Source: Mangrovibacterium marinum
GTDB taxonomy: Bacteria > Bacteroidota > Bacteroidia > Bacteroidales > Prolixibacteraceae
Direction: 5' to 3'
DNA: 64,000 bases
Assembly: GCF_003046625.1 (NCBI RefSeq)
Contig: NZ_QAAD01000013.1
Span: forward strand, 1-64,000
Positions 37,716 through 46,672 of this stretch are shown piece after piece. The position numbers were made by a program, and so were the translations under genes. A model generated the notes under the pieces. That model saw only the letters and a program-made list of their open reading frames with translations, had not been told where the DNA came from and ran no database searches. Each line of letters opens with the position of its first letter. The stretch's first letter is position 1.

Positions 37716-38315
37716 ATGAGTGACTCTTATTTGACCATAGCAGCTCCAACCGAAGGAATCTTTAAAGACAAAGGCAGTAAATTTTTGGCCTATGCCTACC
37801 CGGTTGAGAGCGAAGATGAAATAAAAGAACTTGTTCAGCTATTAAAAAAGGAACACTACTCAGCCCGTCACCACTGTTATGCCTGGCGTCTGGGGGCCGA
37901 CAAAACGCATTTCCGCGCCAACGACGACGGAGAACCTTCGTCAACCGCCGGGCGCCCCATATTGGGGCAAATACAGCGGCTCGATCTTACAAACGTACTG
38001 ATTGTTGTGGTTCGCTACTTCGGCGGCACCTTACTCGGCGTTAGCGGCCTGATCAATGCCTATCGCGAAGCGGCAGTTGCTGCGCTGGAACAGGCCGAAA
38101 TTGTGGAAAAATTGGTGGAGGAAAATTTTTGGGTTGAATTTGACTACCTGAATATGAACAGTGTGATGAAAGTTTTTAAAGATGAGAACCTGCCTCAAAA
38201 GAAGACTGATTTCGATTTACGTTGCAAAATAAAATCGGCCATTCGCCAAAACGAAGCAGAACGAATCTTCAGCCTACTGAATAATATTGAAGGAGTTCGG
38301 ATAAACATCCTGTAG
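37716..38315 (+). CDS. YigZ/IMPACT-family protein
   Basis: A 199-residue cytoplasmic protein of the UPF0029/IMPACT family. I start at 37716 (MSDSYLTIAAPTEG) because the frame upstream runs through the dnaA terminator. Hallmarks: FKDKGSKFLAYAYPV, ARHHCYAWRLG, DDGEPSSTAGRPIL and VVVRYFGGTLLGVSGL. The second half (about 135-199) is the DUF1949-type C-terminal domain. Members bind RNA or ribosomes in related proteins; the bacterial role is not settled. Confidence 0.93.
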   Translation: MSDSYLTIAAPTEGIFKDKGSKFLAYAYPVESEDEIKELVQLLKKEHYSARHHCYAWRLGADKTHFRANDDGEPSSTAGRPILGQIQRLDLTNVLIVVVRYFGGTLLGVSGLINAYREAAVAALEQAEIVEKLVEENFWVEFDYLNMNSVMKVFKDENLPQKKTDFDLRCKIKSAIRQNEAERIFSLLNNIEGVRINIL

Positions 38316-38387
38316 CTTTCCGATCGAATGTTAGTAAATAGGTAATAAATAGTGGCTCAAATTGTGGGGAAATAAAGAAATACACCA

Positions 38388-38395
38388 TACTTTTG
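38388..38395 (+). promoter_or_regulatory. -7 element of the pyrB leader
   Basis: TACTTTTG is an exact match to TAnnTTTG. TTG at 38362-38364 could serve as the -33 element. Initiation near 38402 would coincide with the ATG of the leader open frame at 38403. Confidence 0.55.
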
Positions 38396-38402
38396 GATTT
38401 TA

Positions 38403-38618
38403 ATGAATAGTACAGTTAATCGATATGATTTTTTCTTGAATGGGAACTACCACTCATGCATTATATCTCGGTTTCATCACTGTTCGTTTCAACTCAGCAA
38501 ATACATTAAGCACATAGCTATATTTAAATATTTTACGACATTTAGAAAACCAACGGTGACTTTTGGTCCTGTTGGTTTTTTTATGTCTGGGTGTCACCTT
38601 ATAAATGAAAATTATTGA
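38403..38618 (+). CDS. Candidate leader peptide ORF of pyrBI
   Basis: A 71-residue open frame, rich in Phe, Tyr and Ile codons (therefore U-rich). It starts at the predicted transcription start, runs through the attenuator-like hairpin at 38546-38583, and its TGA overlaps the pyrB ATG (TGATG). No similarity to a known family. The arrangement resembles the E. coli pyrBI leader, where UTP shortage lets a coupled ribosome prevent termination. It could be a chance frame; only the geometry supports it. Confidence 0.4.
   Translation: MNSTVNRYDFFLNGNYHSCIISRFHHCSFQLSKYIKHIAIFKYFTTFRKPTVTFGPVGFFMSGCHLINENY
38546..38583 (+). terminator. Attenuator-like terminator before pyrB
   Basis: AAAACCAACGG...GAC pairs with GTC...GTTGGTTTT, with a small bulge and loop TTTTG, followed by seven T residues. 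It lies 35 bases upstream of pyrB and downstream of a consensus promoter, so it should act on pyrB transcription rather than end the previous gene. Confidence 0.75.
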
Positions 38619-39526
38619 TGAAGAGAGATTTAATTTCCATCACAGATTATTCGAAGGAGGATTATCTTCGAATCATGGAATTGGCAGCGGATTTTGAGCG
38701 GAATCCGAACCAACGCCTGCTGGAAGGCAAAGTTGTTGCCTCGCTTTTCTTTGAACCTTCTACCCGCACCCGCTTGAGTTTCGAAACGGCAATCAATCGT
38801 CTGGGGGGACGAATCATCGGTTTTACCGATTCCAATTCATCCAGTGTTACCAAGGGCGAAACATTGCATGATACCATCAAGATGGTTTCGAACTATGCCG
38901 ATTTAATCGTCATGCGACACCCACTGGAGGGCAGCGCCCGTTATGCGGCAGAGGTTTCGACCATACCGATTATTAATGCCGGCGACGGAGCAAACCAACA
39001 CCCCACGCAAACCTTGCTCGATATGTATTCCATCCAGAAGACCCAGGGGCGGCTGGACAATATCAACATCTTCATGGTTGGCGACCTCAAGTACGGGCGT
39101 ACGGTTCACTCCCTGCTAATGGCCATGTCGGAATTTGAAAACCCGATTTTTAATTTCATCGCACCGGAAGAACTGGAGATGCCCGAAGAATACAAAATCT
39201 TTTTACGCGACAAAGGAATTCGTTATTTCGAGCATCGCGAGTTCACCGACATCATCTCCGAGGCCGACATCGTTTATATGACCCGGGTGCAAAAAGAACG
39301 TTTTTCCGACCCGATCGAATACGAGCAGGTAAAGAATGTTTACATTCTTCGAAACAGCATGCTGGCCAATACCAAGCCGACCATGCGGATCTTACATCCC
39401 CTGCCGCGTGTAAACGAAATCCACACCGATGTCGACAGCAGCGAAAAAGCATACTACTTCCAACAGGCCCTAAACGGCATGTATACCCGAGAAGCAATTA
39501 TTGCTCATACTTTGAACTTAAAATAA
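38618..39526 (+). CDS. pyrB: Aspartate carbamoyltransferase catalytic subunit
   Basis: Commits carbamoyl phosphate and aspartate to pyrimidine synthesis. About 302 residues, normal length. ATG at 38618 is preferred to the TTG three bases before. Diagnostic sites: [15 protein letters not shown] (carbamoyl-phosphate loop), [14 protein letters not shown] (80s loop with the active-site Ser/Lys), [20 protein letters not shown] and [10 protein letters not shown]. It is followed six bases later by pyrI, so holoenzyme subunits are co-made. The leader and attenuator upstream suggest control by pyrimidine level. Confidence 0.97.
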   Translation: MKRDLISITDYSKEDYLRIMELAADFERNPNQRLLEGKVVASLFFEPSTRTRLSFETAINRLGGRIIGFTDSNSSSVTKGETLHDTIKMVSNYADLIVMRHPLEGSARYAAEVSTIPIINAGDGANQHPTQTLLDMYSIQKTQGRLDNINIFMVGDLKYGRTVHSLLMAMSEFENPIFNFIAPEELEMPEEYKIFLRDKGIRYFEHREFTDIISEADIVYMTRVQKERFSDPIEYEQVKNVYILRNSMLANTKPTMRILHPLPRVNEIHTDVDSSEKAYYFQQALNGMYTREAIIAHTLNLK

Positions 39527-39532
39527 GCAGCC

Positions 39533-40003
39533 ATGAGCGACAAAATAACCAAGAAATTAAAGTTAAAAGTAAGTGCCATCAGCGAAGGCACTGTGATTGA
39601 TCATATCCCCTCGGAAAACCTGTTTAAAGTGATCTCCATCCTGGAGCTTGACAAAACCCCGAACATGATCACCTTTGGTGCAAACCTGGATAGTGGGAAA
39701 CTGGATAAAAAAGCGATTATTAAAGTATCGCACCAGTTTTTTGCCGACGACGACATTAACCGGATTGCCCTGATTGCCCCCAATGCAAAACTCAACATTA
39801 TTAAAGATTACGAAGTTGTTGAGAAGAAAATTGTGGAGGTTCCCGACCGGGTTGTGGGCATTGTCAAATGTTTCAACCCGAAATGTATTACGAACAACGA
39901 GCCGGTCACAACCTCGTTTAAAGTAATCGGCAAAGAACCACTGGCGCTGAAATGTAAGTACTGCGAAAAGATTACGCACGAACACCAGATGGTAATTAAG
40001 TAA
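39533..40003 (+). CDS. pyrI: Aspartate carbamoyltransferase regulatory subunit
   Basis: The allosteric partner of PyrB, 156 residues. The N-terminal half binds nucleotide effectors ([39 protein letters not shown]). The C-terminal half is a zinc domain with the four cysteines in CFNPKCI and LKCKYCEKI. Six bases after pyrB, so co-transcribed. Expected to give CTP/ATP feedback on the pathway. Confidence 0.96.
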   Translation: MSDKITKKLKLKVSAISEGTVIDHIPSENLFKVISILELDKTPNMITFGANLDSGKLDKKAIIKVSHQFFADDDINRIALIAPNAKLNIIKDYEVVEKKIVEVPDRVVGIVKCFNPKCITNNEPVTTSFKVIGKEPLALKCKYCEKITHEHQMVIK

Positions 40004-40020
40004 GGACAAACAAAGAGCAG

Positions 40021-40473
40021 ATGAAGAAAGAATTTAGCGATTGCCTGGCAACAATTAAACAACTCGTAGCGTCGAATCCCGAAGACCTACTACAAAAGAT
40101 TTGTGAACTTTTGAAGGAACAGATTTACCACTACGATTGGGTTGGTTTTTACATGCTGGACAACCAGCAATTGGTACTGGGTCCTTTTGCCGGCAAACCA
40201 ACCGAGCACACCCACATTGCCATTGGTAAGGGAGTTTGCGGGCAGGTAGCCCAACGCGAAGAAGCGATGATTGTGCAAGATGTCAGCCAGCTTGACAACT
40301 ACATCTCCTGCGGACTGGAGGTTCAATCGGAGATTGTAGTGCCGGTTATGCGAAACGGCAAATTTGTGGCCGAACTGGATATCGACAGCCACTCTCCCGC
40401 CCCGTTTCAGCACGACGACCAACACTTTTTGGAACAAGTTTGTGAGCTGGTTGCTGCAAAGTTTGAAGCATAA
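40021..40473 (+). CDS. GAF-domain free methionine-(R)-sulfoxide reductase
   Basis: A 150-residue single GAF domain of the fRMsr (MsrC) group, which reduces free methionine-R-sulfoxide. Two cysteines stand at family positions: GKGVCGQVA (about residue 77) and NYISCGLEVQSEIVVPV (about 102). A third, near the N-terminus (SDCLATI), is outside the usual site. The WVGFYML and LDIDSHSPAPF blocks match the family. Seventeen bases after pyrI, probably co-transcribed; ends at a bidirectional terminator. Confidence 0.87.
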   Translation: MKKEFSDCLATIKQLVASNPEDLLQKICELLKEQIYHYDWVGFYMLDNQQLVLGPFAGKPTEHTHIAIGKGVCGQVAQREEAMIVQDVSQLDNYISCGLEVQSEIVVPVMRNGKFVAELDIDSHSPAPFQHDDQHFLEQVCELVAAKFEA

Positions 40474-40507
40474 AAAAAGATCGCCGGAATATCCGGCGAT
40501 CTTTTCT
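40474..40507. terminator. Bidirectional terminator
   Basis: AAAAGATCGCCGGA pairs with TCCGGCGATCTTTT around ATA, with A/T runs on both sides. It serves the fRMsr gene (plus) and the RRM gene (minus). Confidence 0.9.
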
Positions 40508-40526
40508 CTTCTTATATAATTACCAA

Positions 40527-40895
40527 TTAGTAACGTTCACGTCTTTGTGGACGACCACCGCCATCGTAATTATTGTTTCTTCTGAAACGGTCGCCACCGC
40601 CACCTTCGCGACGTTGGAAACCACCTTCGCGGCGTGGTCTGAAGCCTGTGTTTTCTCTTGGCTTAGCTTCGTTCACTTTGATGTTTCTGCCTTGTACATC
40701 GGCTCCGTCCAAACGAGAAACTGCTTCTGCACCTTCCTGGTCGTCTGCCATTTCAACAAAGCCAAAACCTTTAGCTCTACCGGTTTCCTTGTCTGTAATC
40801 AGTTTCACGGAAACAACTTCTCCGAATTGTGAAAATAATTCCGCAACTTCTTCTTCTGAAAGATTGTAGTTTAAATTACCTACGTAAATGTTCAT
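40527..40895 (-). CDS. RRM-type RNA-binding protein with RGG tail
   Basis: A 122-residue single-RRM protein. RNP2 is IYVGNLNY at the N-terminus and RNP1 is KGFGFVEM (about 45-52). The tail from residue 80 is rich in Arg, Gly and Phe (RREGGFQRREGGGGDRF), resembling cold-inducible RNA chaperones that Bacteroidota use where other bacteria use Hfq or CspA. A leader of up to 300 bases lies upstream, suiting post-transcriptional autoregulation. Confidence 0.92.
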   Translation of the reverse strand: MNIYVGNLNYNLSEEEVAELFSQFGEVVSVKLITDKETGRAKGFGFVEMADDQEGAEAVSRLDGADVQGRNIKVNEAKPRENTGFRPRREGGFQRREGGGGDRFRRNNNYDGGGRPQRRERY

Positions 40896-41207
40896 AATTT
40901 GAAAAATAAAAAATTAAAATAAAAAATACATGCGGTAAAATCACGGAATTTTCGGAACGGAGATTGATCTTTTTGAAGGAAATAATATCACTGGAACCTA
41001 AAAAGCGAGACCCTACCTTAATTAATACAAATAAATAGTTCAAAGAAAATGGCTTTGCCGTAATTTGTACAGGAAGGTAGGTACTTTCCTTGTTCATTGA
41101 TTACAAGTCATTTCACCATAGTTGATTACAAATATATGGATAGTTTTGACTTGGCAAGCAACTGCAACAGTTTTTTTATTGAAATTTACCGGAATAAGTA
41201 TCTTTTT
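40896..41207. other. Intergenic region with long leader of RRM gene
   Basis: No gene seen. It contains a hairpin GGAAGGTAGGTACTTTCC (about 41070-41090) and two copies of TTGATTACAA-like sequence about 29 bases apart near 41100 and 41126. It probably includes the promoter and a structured 5' leader of the RRM gene. Confidence 0.4.
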
Positions 41208-42398
41208 TTAATCCACATACAGCACCAGCCCCTTTAAGTACTCGCCTTCAGGGTGATAGATATTAACCGGATGATCGGCTGGTTGTGTTAACTGATGAAG
41301 AATTCGCACTTTTCGGCCCGAAATAGCTGCTCCGGAGAACACTGCTTCGCGAAATTTCTCCTTGCTCACCACCTGCGAACAGCTAAAAGTGAACACAATT
41401 CCGCCAGGGCGGATCTGTTCGAAGGCTTTTGCATTTAATCGCTTATAAGCCTGTAAGGCTTGATGAAGTGCATTGCGGTGCTTGGCAAATGCCGGCGGAT
41501 CCAGAATTATCAGATCGTATTTATCCTTAATGTCGCGCATAAAATCGAAGGCATCAGCAACGTATGCCTGGTGACGCGAATCTTCGGGGAAGTTAATTTC
41601 AACATTGGCTCGTGTAAGGTCGATGGCTTTGGCCGATGCATCAACCGAATGCACCATTCGCGCATCTCCCTGCATGGCATAAAACGAAAAGCCTCCGCTG
41701 TAACAAAACATGTTCAGCACATCGCGCCCCTTGGAGAACTCCTTCACCAGCCGCCGGTTTTCGCGCTGATCGACAAAAAATCCGGTTTTCTGTCCTTCCA
41801 CCCAATCCACATGAAAAGCATTATCGTACTCTTTGACGATTGTTGCTCCCGAATTGCCCAGCAAATAGCCATTTACCGGTTCAATGTCGGCTTTGTAAGG
41901 AAGCGTTTTATCGCTTTTATCGTAAACAGCCTTTAACTGCTCGCCCAGCAATTCTTTCAAAATTTCGGACAGCTCGTTCCGCTGATGGTACATACCAACC
42001 GAATGGGCCTGATAAACAGCCGTTCCGTTGTAAAAGTCGACAATCAGACCGGGCATTCCGTCGCCTTCGCCATGAACCAAGCGAAAAACATTGGTGTGTG
42101 TGTTATTCAGCAAGCCCAGCGAGGCCCGCAGCTGAATAGCTTCCTGCAAGCGGCTTTTCCAGAAATCGCGGTTAATCACTTCATCCTTAAAAGTCAGGAT
42201 GCGCACAGCTATCGAGCCAATCTGATAATGGCCGATACCCAAAAATTCGTTCGAGTTGGAGACAACGCGCACCAAATCGCCTTCGTTAACCTCGGCTGTA
42301 ATTTTTTTGATAGCTCCCGAGAATACCCAGGGGTGAAAACGCTTTAATGATTGTTCTTTGCCTTTGTTCAGAACAACGGTAACCAAATTTTGTGTCAT
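41208..42398 (-). CDS. RlmI-like 23S rRNA methyltransferase
   Basis: A 396-residue SAM-dependent methyltransferase of the RlmI/PUA class, which makes m5C in 23S rRNA in E. coli. An N-terminal PUA domain (about 1-75; LKRFHPWVFSGAI, GDLVRVVSNSNEFLG) is followed by an EEHEE-like part and a Rossmann domain (about 185-396) with DVLNMFCYSGGFSFYA (SAM motif I) and DLIILDPPAFAKH (motif IV). The cysteine FSCSQVV near the end may be catalytic. Two bases after the RNase D-like gene, so one operon. Confidence 0.92.
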   Translation of the reverse strand: MTQNLVTVVLNKGKEQSLKRFHPWVFSGAIKKITAEVNEGDLVRVVSNSNEFLGIGHYQIGSIAVRILTFKDEVINRDFWKSRLQEAIQLRASLGLLNNTHTNVFRLVHGEGDGMPGLIVDFYNGTAVYQAHSVGMYHQRNELSEILKELLGEQLKAVYDKSDKTLPYKADIEPVNGYLLGNSGATIVKEYDNAFHVDWVEGQKTGFFVDQRENRRLVKEFSKGRDVLNMFCYSGGFSFYAMQGDARMVHSVDASAKAIDLTRANVEINFPEDSRHQAYVADAFDFMRDIKDKYDLIILDPPAFAKHRNALHQALQAYKRLNAKAFEQIRPGGIVFTFSCSQVVSKEKFREAVFSGAAISGRKVRILHQLTQPADHPVNIYHPEGEYLKGLVLYVD

Positions 42399-42400
42399 GC

Positions 42401-42973
42401 TTAAGCTTCAGATAACGATTGGAATATTTCGTGTGCAATCCAGGCATCGGTTGCGGCGTAGGCCTGCTGCCCTTCGGTTAGTACCGGGGATTCCCAGTTG
42501 GTCAGGCGCTGCGATTTCGAAATCCGCACACCCAGCACGATACCTGCAATTTTTTTCAAGCTGAAATCGTGAATCCCAAAATCTTTCACTTGTTCCTGCA
42601 GCTCTACAAAGCCTCCCGGCTTAAAAAAGCTCAGCTTTTGCAAGGCTTTGATGTCGTCGCGAATAGCAACACCGACCTTGGTAATTTCGGGATTCGCAAG
42701 AATGGATTTAATTTCGGGACGTAGCCCGGTTTTGTGAAGTTGAAACAGAAAAGCACGGTCGGCCGTTGACAGCTGCAACAAGGCAACTTTATTGATCTGA
42801 CCCCGCTTAAACGAGGGTTTTGTTTCGGTATCAAAACCCAACAATGCGGCGCGCTGCAAATATTCGACTGCCTCCAAAACCAATTCATAAGAATCGACCA
42901 CCGTTATTTCGCCACTAAACGATTTTAACGGTAAAACTTCTAACTCTTCTTTTGTAATACTTTCCTGAAACAT
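42401..42973 (-). CDS. 3'-5' exonuclease, RNase D-like (DEDDy)
   Basis: A 190-residue exonuclease domain protein. The acidic residues are visible as GFDTETK (motif I), GVAIRDDIKAL (motif II) and YAATDAW (motif III, Tyr type). The HRDC domains of full RNase D are absent. Likely processes stable RNA 3' ends. It lies between DUF5063 and RlmI-like genes in one operon. Confidence 0.92.
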   Translation of the reverse strand: MFQESITKEELEVLPLKSFSGEITVVDSYELVLEAVEYLQRAALLGFDTETKPSFKRGQINKVALLQLSTADRAFLFQLHKTGLRPEIKSILANPEITKVGVAIRDDIKALQKLSFFKPGGFVELQEQVKDFGIHDFSLKKIAGIVLGVRISKSQRLTNWESPVLTEGQQAYAATDAWIAHEIFQSLSEA

Positions 42974-43020
42974 TCAACAAAAATAATTATAATACAGAAC
43001 GATCACACATTTTCGAGCTT

Positions 43021-43644
43021 TTATGATTCGAGCGGATCATTAAACAGGTTGTTTAGCCAATCCGGCTTCGTATCCTCGAGCGACTCCTCATCGTTCTGAA
43101 TGGTAACTTCGGTCTCAAAATCAATGGAGCTGTACACCAACGCGTGGATGGCACGCATGGCATTTACCAGCTTCTGGCCCCAGTAATTTTTAAAGTTGTC
43201 GATACATTCCCAGAGGGCTTCCTGCATGACAAACTCATCACCGGTGCGGTAACACAGCGCAAAGTCTTTCAGATCCTGATAAATATCGGCCAAATTTTCG
43301 GAGATACTGGCTGTTAACGGAACTTCGCTAAACTGCATATCCCGATCGAAAACCTCCTGGTAATCATCGTGCTCTCCCAGCATGTTCATCATACGTTGCT
43401 GCAGATAGCTGTAATCAACCTCGCTCACAAATTTCTCGAGCACCACTTCTTCGGTGCTTTCAAAGTTGGGCAACATGCTGGTTTTTAAATAAACCAGTGG
43501 TAAAATCTTTTGAATCTTGCTCAGGAAATCGCGTGTTTTGAGACTACCGGCATTTTCAACAAATTTACAATACTCGTTGGCCAGGGTGACAAATTCAATC
43601 ACTTCCTTCGAGTATACCAACTGATTTAATTGATCTTCTGACAT
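43021..43644 (-). CDS. DUF5063 family protein
   Basis: About 207 residues, start at 43644 (MSEDQLNQLVYSKEVIEF); the longer frame from 43668 adds eight residues without support. All-helical, acidic, no membrane segment. Blocks VTLANEYCKFVE, VYLKTSMLP and LWECIDNFKNYWGQKLVNAMRAIH match uncharacterised proteins usually beside the RNase D-like gene. Forty-seven bases upstream of that gene; probably co-transcribed. Function unknown. Confidence 0.85.
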   Translation of the reverse strand: MSEDQLNQLVYSKEVIEFVTLANEYCKFVENAGSLKTRDFLSKIQKILPLVYLKTSMLPNFESTEEVVLEKFVSEVDYSYLQQRMMNMLGEHDDYQEVFDRDMQFSEVPLTASISENLADIYQDLKDFALCYRTGDEFVMQEALWECIDNFKNYWGQKLVNAMRAIHALVYSSIDFETEVTIQNDEESLEDTKPDWLNNLFNDPLES

Positions 43645-43814
43645 AATTTTGCTGTATCTGTGCGGCAAAAGTAATAAGTTTTACCGTGAAAACCCGAAAT
43701 TAAATGAGCTGAATCCGGATTTTGCCCGTCAGCCGGATCGGGTACCGGAGGCTGGCCGGGCTATAGCGGAGCATTTCGGGAATACCCCGCCAAACCATTC
43801 AACCAAATGAGTAG

Positions 43815-43845
43815 AGCGGCACTTATCGGCGTTCGTCAAGTGCCG
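43815..43845. other. Hairpin across the photolyase stop codon
   Basis: GCGGCACTT pairs with AAGTGCCGC around 13 bases, enclosing the photolyase stop codon (43823-43825, minus). No T run follows, so it is not a standard terminator. Confidence 0.4.
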
Positions 43846-45133
43846 CCTTGTACACGCTTATTGCCCTTTCGCGCGCCTTTTTATGGTCCACGATGGGTGG
43901 CGGATAAGCCGAGCTACCGAACTCGGGCACCCATTTTTTAATGTATGCAAAATCGGGGTCGAACTTTTGCTGTTGCAGCGCCGGATTAAAAACCCGGAAG
44001 TAAGGTGCGGCATCGCAACCGCAGCCGGCCGCCCACTGCCAGCCACCGTTGTTGGAAGCCAGCTCAAAATCGAGCAGCTTTTCAGCAAACCAGGCTTCCC
44101 CCCAATGCCAGTCAATCAGCAAATGTTTGCACAAAAAGCTGGCGGTGACCATACGCACCCGGTTGTGCATATAGCCCGTTGCCTTCAACTCGCGCATACC
44201 GGCATCAACCAGCGGATAACCGGTTGTTCCCTCGCACCAGCGGGCAAAATCTTTCTCCGAGTTTTGCCAGGCTATAAAGTTGTATGCCGGTTTGAAGCAG
44301 GAGTCGGCAACATGGGGGAAATGCCACAAAATATCCATATAGAAATTTCGCCATATCAGCTCGTTCAAAAAGGTTGACGAATGTTTCAATGCCAAGGCCG
44401 TGAGTTGGCGGATGCTAAGCGTTCCAAAGCGCAGATGCACGCCCAGGCGCGAGGTTCCCCCGACAGCCGGAAAATCACGATTGTCGGCATAGGCCTCCAG
44501 CAACGCGCTATCGATCGTCATCGGCGGAACTTCATAAGGGCCGTGCTTAAACCCCAGATCCGAATGGTGATACGCTTTCAGCGGCCGGGTTTGCAACAGG
44601 TTGCCCAGTAGCTCTTCCGACCGAAAGGCTTGGCAATGCTTTTCGGTTAAGTTTGAAAGCCACTTCTTACTGTAAGGTGTAAAAACGGTGTAGGGAGTTC
44701 CATCCGCCTTCAGAATATCGTTTTTGTGAAAAATAACCTGATCCTTGAATGCCCGCAGACGGATGCCATCAGTCTCCAGCAATTGAAAAACAGCTTTGTC
44801 GCGTTCGCGGGCATAGGGTTCATAATCCTGATTCGTAAACACCTCAGCAACGGCGTATTCCTTCATCAATCGTTTAAAGGCCTCCACCGGCTTTCCATGA
44901 TAAATCCACAGCGTACTCCCCTGCTCTTCGAAAAAAGCGTGCAGCTTTTGTACTTCATGCAAGATAAAGCTCACCCGCGAATCTTCCTGCTCGAGATTAT
45001 TCAGAATATTGCTGTCGAAAATAAAGATTGGCAAAACCGGCTTGCCCGATTTCAGCGCCTGAAACAAACCATGATTATCGGCAACTCGCAGGTCGCGCCG
45101 AAACCAAAATACCGCAATTTCTTGTTTATCCAT
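43823..45133 (-). CDS. Deoxyribodipyrimidine photolyase / cryptochrome
   Basis: A 436-residue photolyase using light to repair pyrimidine dimers. Start at 45133 (MDKQEIAVFWFRRDLRVADN); the frame back to 45226 is spurious. The N-terminal antenna domain (about 1-130) has FWFRRDLRV; the C-terminal FAD domain has LGVHLRFGTLSIRQLT, ELIWRNFYMDILWHFP, the CPD-binding helix GYMHNRVRMVTASFL and the ASNNGGWQWAAGCGCDAAPYFR segment. The Trp electron-transfer residues appear present. Stands alone; transcribed away from the 41-bp array. Confidence 0.93.
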   Translation of the reverse strand: MDKQEIAVFWFRRDLRVADNHGLFQALKSGKPVLPIFIFDSNILNNLEQEDSRVSFILHEVQKLHAFFEEQGSTLWIYHGKPVEAFKRLMKEYAVAEVFTNQDYEPYARERDKAVFQLLETDGIRLRAFKDQVIFHKNDILKADGTPYTVFTPYSKKWLSNLTEKHCQAFRSEELLGNLLQTRPLKAYHHSDLGFKHGPYEVPPMTIDSALLEAYADNRDFPAVGGTSRLGVHLRFGTLSIRQLTALALKHSSTFLNELIWRNFYMDILWHFPHVADSCFKPAYNFIAWQNSEKDFARWCEGTTGYPLVDAGMRELKATGYMHNRVRMVTASFLCKHLLIDWHWGEAWFAEKLLDFELASNNGGWQWAAGCGCDAAPYFRVFNPALQQQKFDPDFAYIKKWVPEFGSSAYPPPIVDHKKARERAISVYKAALDERR

Positions 45134-45219
45134 TCGTTGTAAGTTTGTTTGATTATTGAGCGATTTTAAAGATAACCAAACAACTGATATGGCAAACACC
45201 AGTTCCAACTCGCCATGGT

Positions 45220-45445
45220 CAAACACCGATGGAAATTACCCCCTGACAACCGGACAAGGCAAGCACGGATGGAAAAAGCTTCCCGAACGGTCGGTTGAGC
45301 CAAGCACGGATGGAAATTGCTTCCCGAACGGTCGGTGGAGGCAAGCACGGATGGAAATTGCTTCCCGAACGGTCGGTGGAGGCAAGCACGGATGGAAATT
45401 GCTCCCCGGAACGTCGGTCGAGGCAAGCACGGATGGAAACGCCTT
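45220..45445. repeat. Tandem array, 41-bp units
   Basis: The unit CAAGCACGGATGG..., with GCTTCCCGAACGGTCGG in the middle, repeats with an exact 41-bp period: the C of CAAGCACGG is at 45260, 45301, 45342, 45383 and 45424. A degenerate copy begins at 45220. Because 41 is not a multiple of three the three forward frames read the repeat in turn, so it is not coding. The most conserved copies are the middle ones. Confidence 0.92.
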
Positions 45446-45594
45446 CCTAAAATTGAAACCCAATTTCCAAATGTCCATGCTTCAACTTTCTGTATTCGTT
45501 AAAATGAGGCTTCCTTTTTACCCCATTCCCCCAAACCTTCCGATATGAACAGAACAGGATTCCATCAGCGCTATCAATTTTGCATCCATTTTTA

Positions 45595-45602
45595 TAAGTT
45601 TG
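45595..45602 (+). promoter_or_regulatory. -7 element for threonine aldolase gene
   Basis: TAAGTTTG matches TAnnTTTG; the gene starts 45 bases further on. Confidence 0.5.
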
Positions 45603-45646
45603 ATGTTTCAAAACAGATGATAATTTAACCTGAAAGACATCCCAAA

Positions 45647-46672
45647 ATGACAAAAAGAGGATTTGCAAGCGACAACAATGCCGGTATTCATCCGGCAATT
45701 TTAGAAGCTATTGCAAAAGTAAACGAAGGCCATGCTGTTGGCTATGGCGACGATCCGGTAACCCGACAGGCGGTCGAGCGATTTAAACAGGAGTTTGGCG
45801 ACGACATCGAAGTTTTCTTCACCTTTAACGGCACCGGAGCCAACGTGCTTTCGCTGGCAAGCCTCACGCAAAGTTTCAATTCGATCATCTGTGCCGACAC
45901 CGCCCACATTCAGGTTGACGAGTGTGGTGCTCCGGAAAAACTCACCGGCTGCAAGCTGATTACCGTTCCCAACCGCCTGGGCAAAATTCACCCCGATGAT
46001 ATCAAAGCTCATCTGCATGGCTTTGGTTTCGAACATCACGCACAGCCGGGGGTCATTTCCATCTCGCAGGTCACCGAGCTGGGGACAATTTACACGGTTG
46101 ACGAAATTAAAGCAATCGCCGATCTGGCTCACCAACATGGCCTGTTCGTGCATCTGGATGGCGCACGGATTGCCAATGCTGCGGCTGCACTAAATCGGCC
46201 CTTCCGCAGTTTTACCCGCGATGCCGGCGTTGATGTACTCTCGTTTGGCGGCACAAAAAACGGGATGATGATGGGCGAAGCTGTTATCTTTTTCAATGCT
46301 GAGCAAGCCACGATGACGAAGTATATCCGCAAACAAAGTATGCAGTTGTTTTCGAAAATGCGCTTCATCAGTGCTCAGTTTCTGGCCTATTTCGACGACC
46401 AACTGTGGAAAAAAAATGCGGAACATGCCAACCGGATGGCTCGGCTGCTGGAACAGGAAATTGCTAAAGTTGAAGGTGTAACCTTAACACAAAAAACACA
46501 GGCCAACGGCGTGTTCGCCATCGTTCCGCCGGCAATTATCGAACCGCTGCAAGAACAATACTTCTTCTACATCTGGGATGAATCGCGCTCAGAAGTACGC
46601 TGGATGACCTCTTTTGACACCACGGAAGAGGACATATACGGATTTGTAAACGCGTTAAAATCGTTATTATAG
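45647..46672 (+). CDS. ltaE: Low-specificity L-threonine aldolase
   Basis: PLP enzyme splitting threonine/allo-threonine to glycine and acetaldehyde, 341 residues. The N-terminus (FASDNNAGIHPAILEAI, GHAVGYGDDPVT) and the lysine region (VDVLSFGGTKNGMMMGEAV, PLP-binding Lys) are diagnostic, as is HLDGARIANAAAAL (Asp contacting the pyridine N). The rhomboid gene begins on the next base after its TAG, so the two are coupled. Confidence 0.95.
   Translation: MTKRGFASDNNAGIHPAILEAIAKVNEGHAVGYGDDPVTRQAVERFKQEFGDDIEVFFTFNGTGANVLSLASLTQSFNSIICADTAHIQVDECGAPEKLTGCKLITVPNRLGKIHPDDIKAHLHGFGFEHHAQPGVISISQVTELGTIYTVDEIKAIADLAHQHGLFVHLDGARIANAAAALNRPFRSFTRDAGVDVLSFGGTKNGMMMGEAVIFFNAEQATMTKYIRKQSMQLFSKMRFISAQFLAYFDDQLWKKNAEHANRMARLLEQEIAKVEGVTLTQKTQANGVFAIVPPAIIEPLQEQYFFYIWDESRSEVRWMTSFDTTEEDIYGFVNALKSLL

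Larger units (their letters stand above)
45134..45646. other. Intergenic region with 41-bp array
   Basis: No conserved gene. It holds a tandem array (45220-45445) and the promoter of the threonine aldolase gene (45595-45602). Open frames here (for example 45156-45548 plus) are the repeat read in several frames. Confidence 0.7.

Noticed and set aside
45156-45548. Proteins encoded by the 41-bp array
   Set aside because: The unit length is not divisible by three, so each frame reads all three phases of the repeat; no start region or domain.
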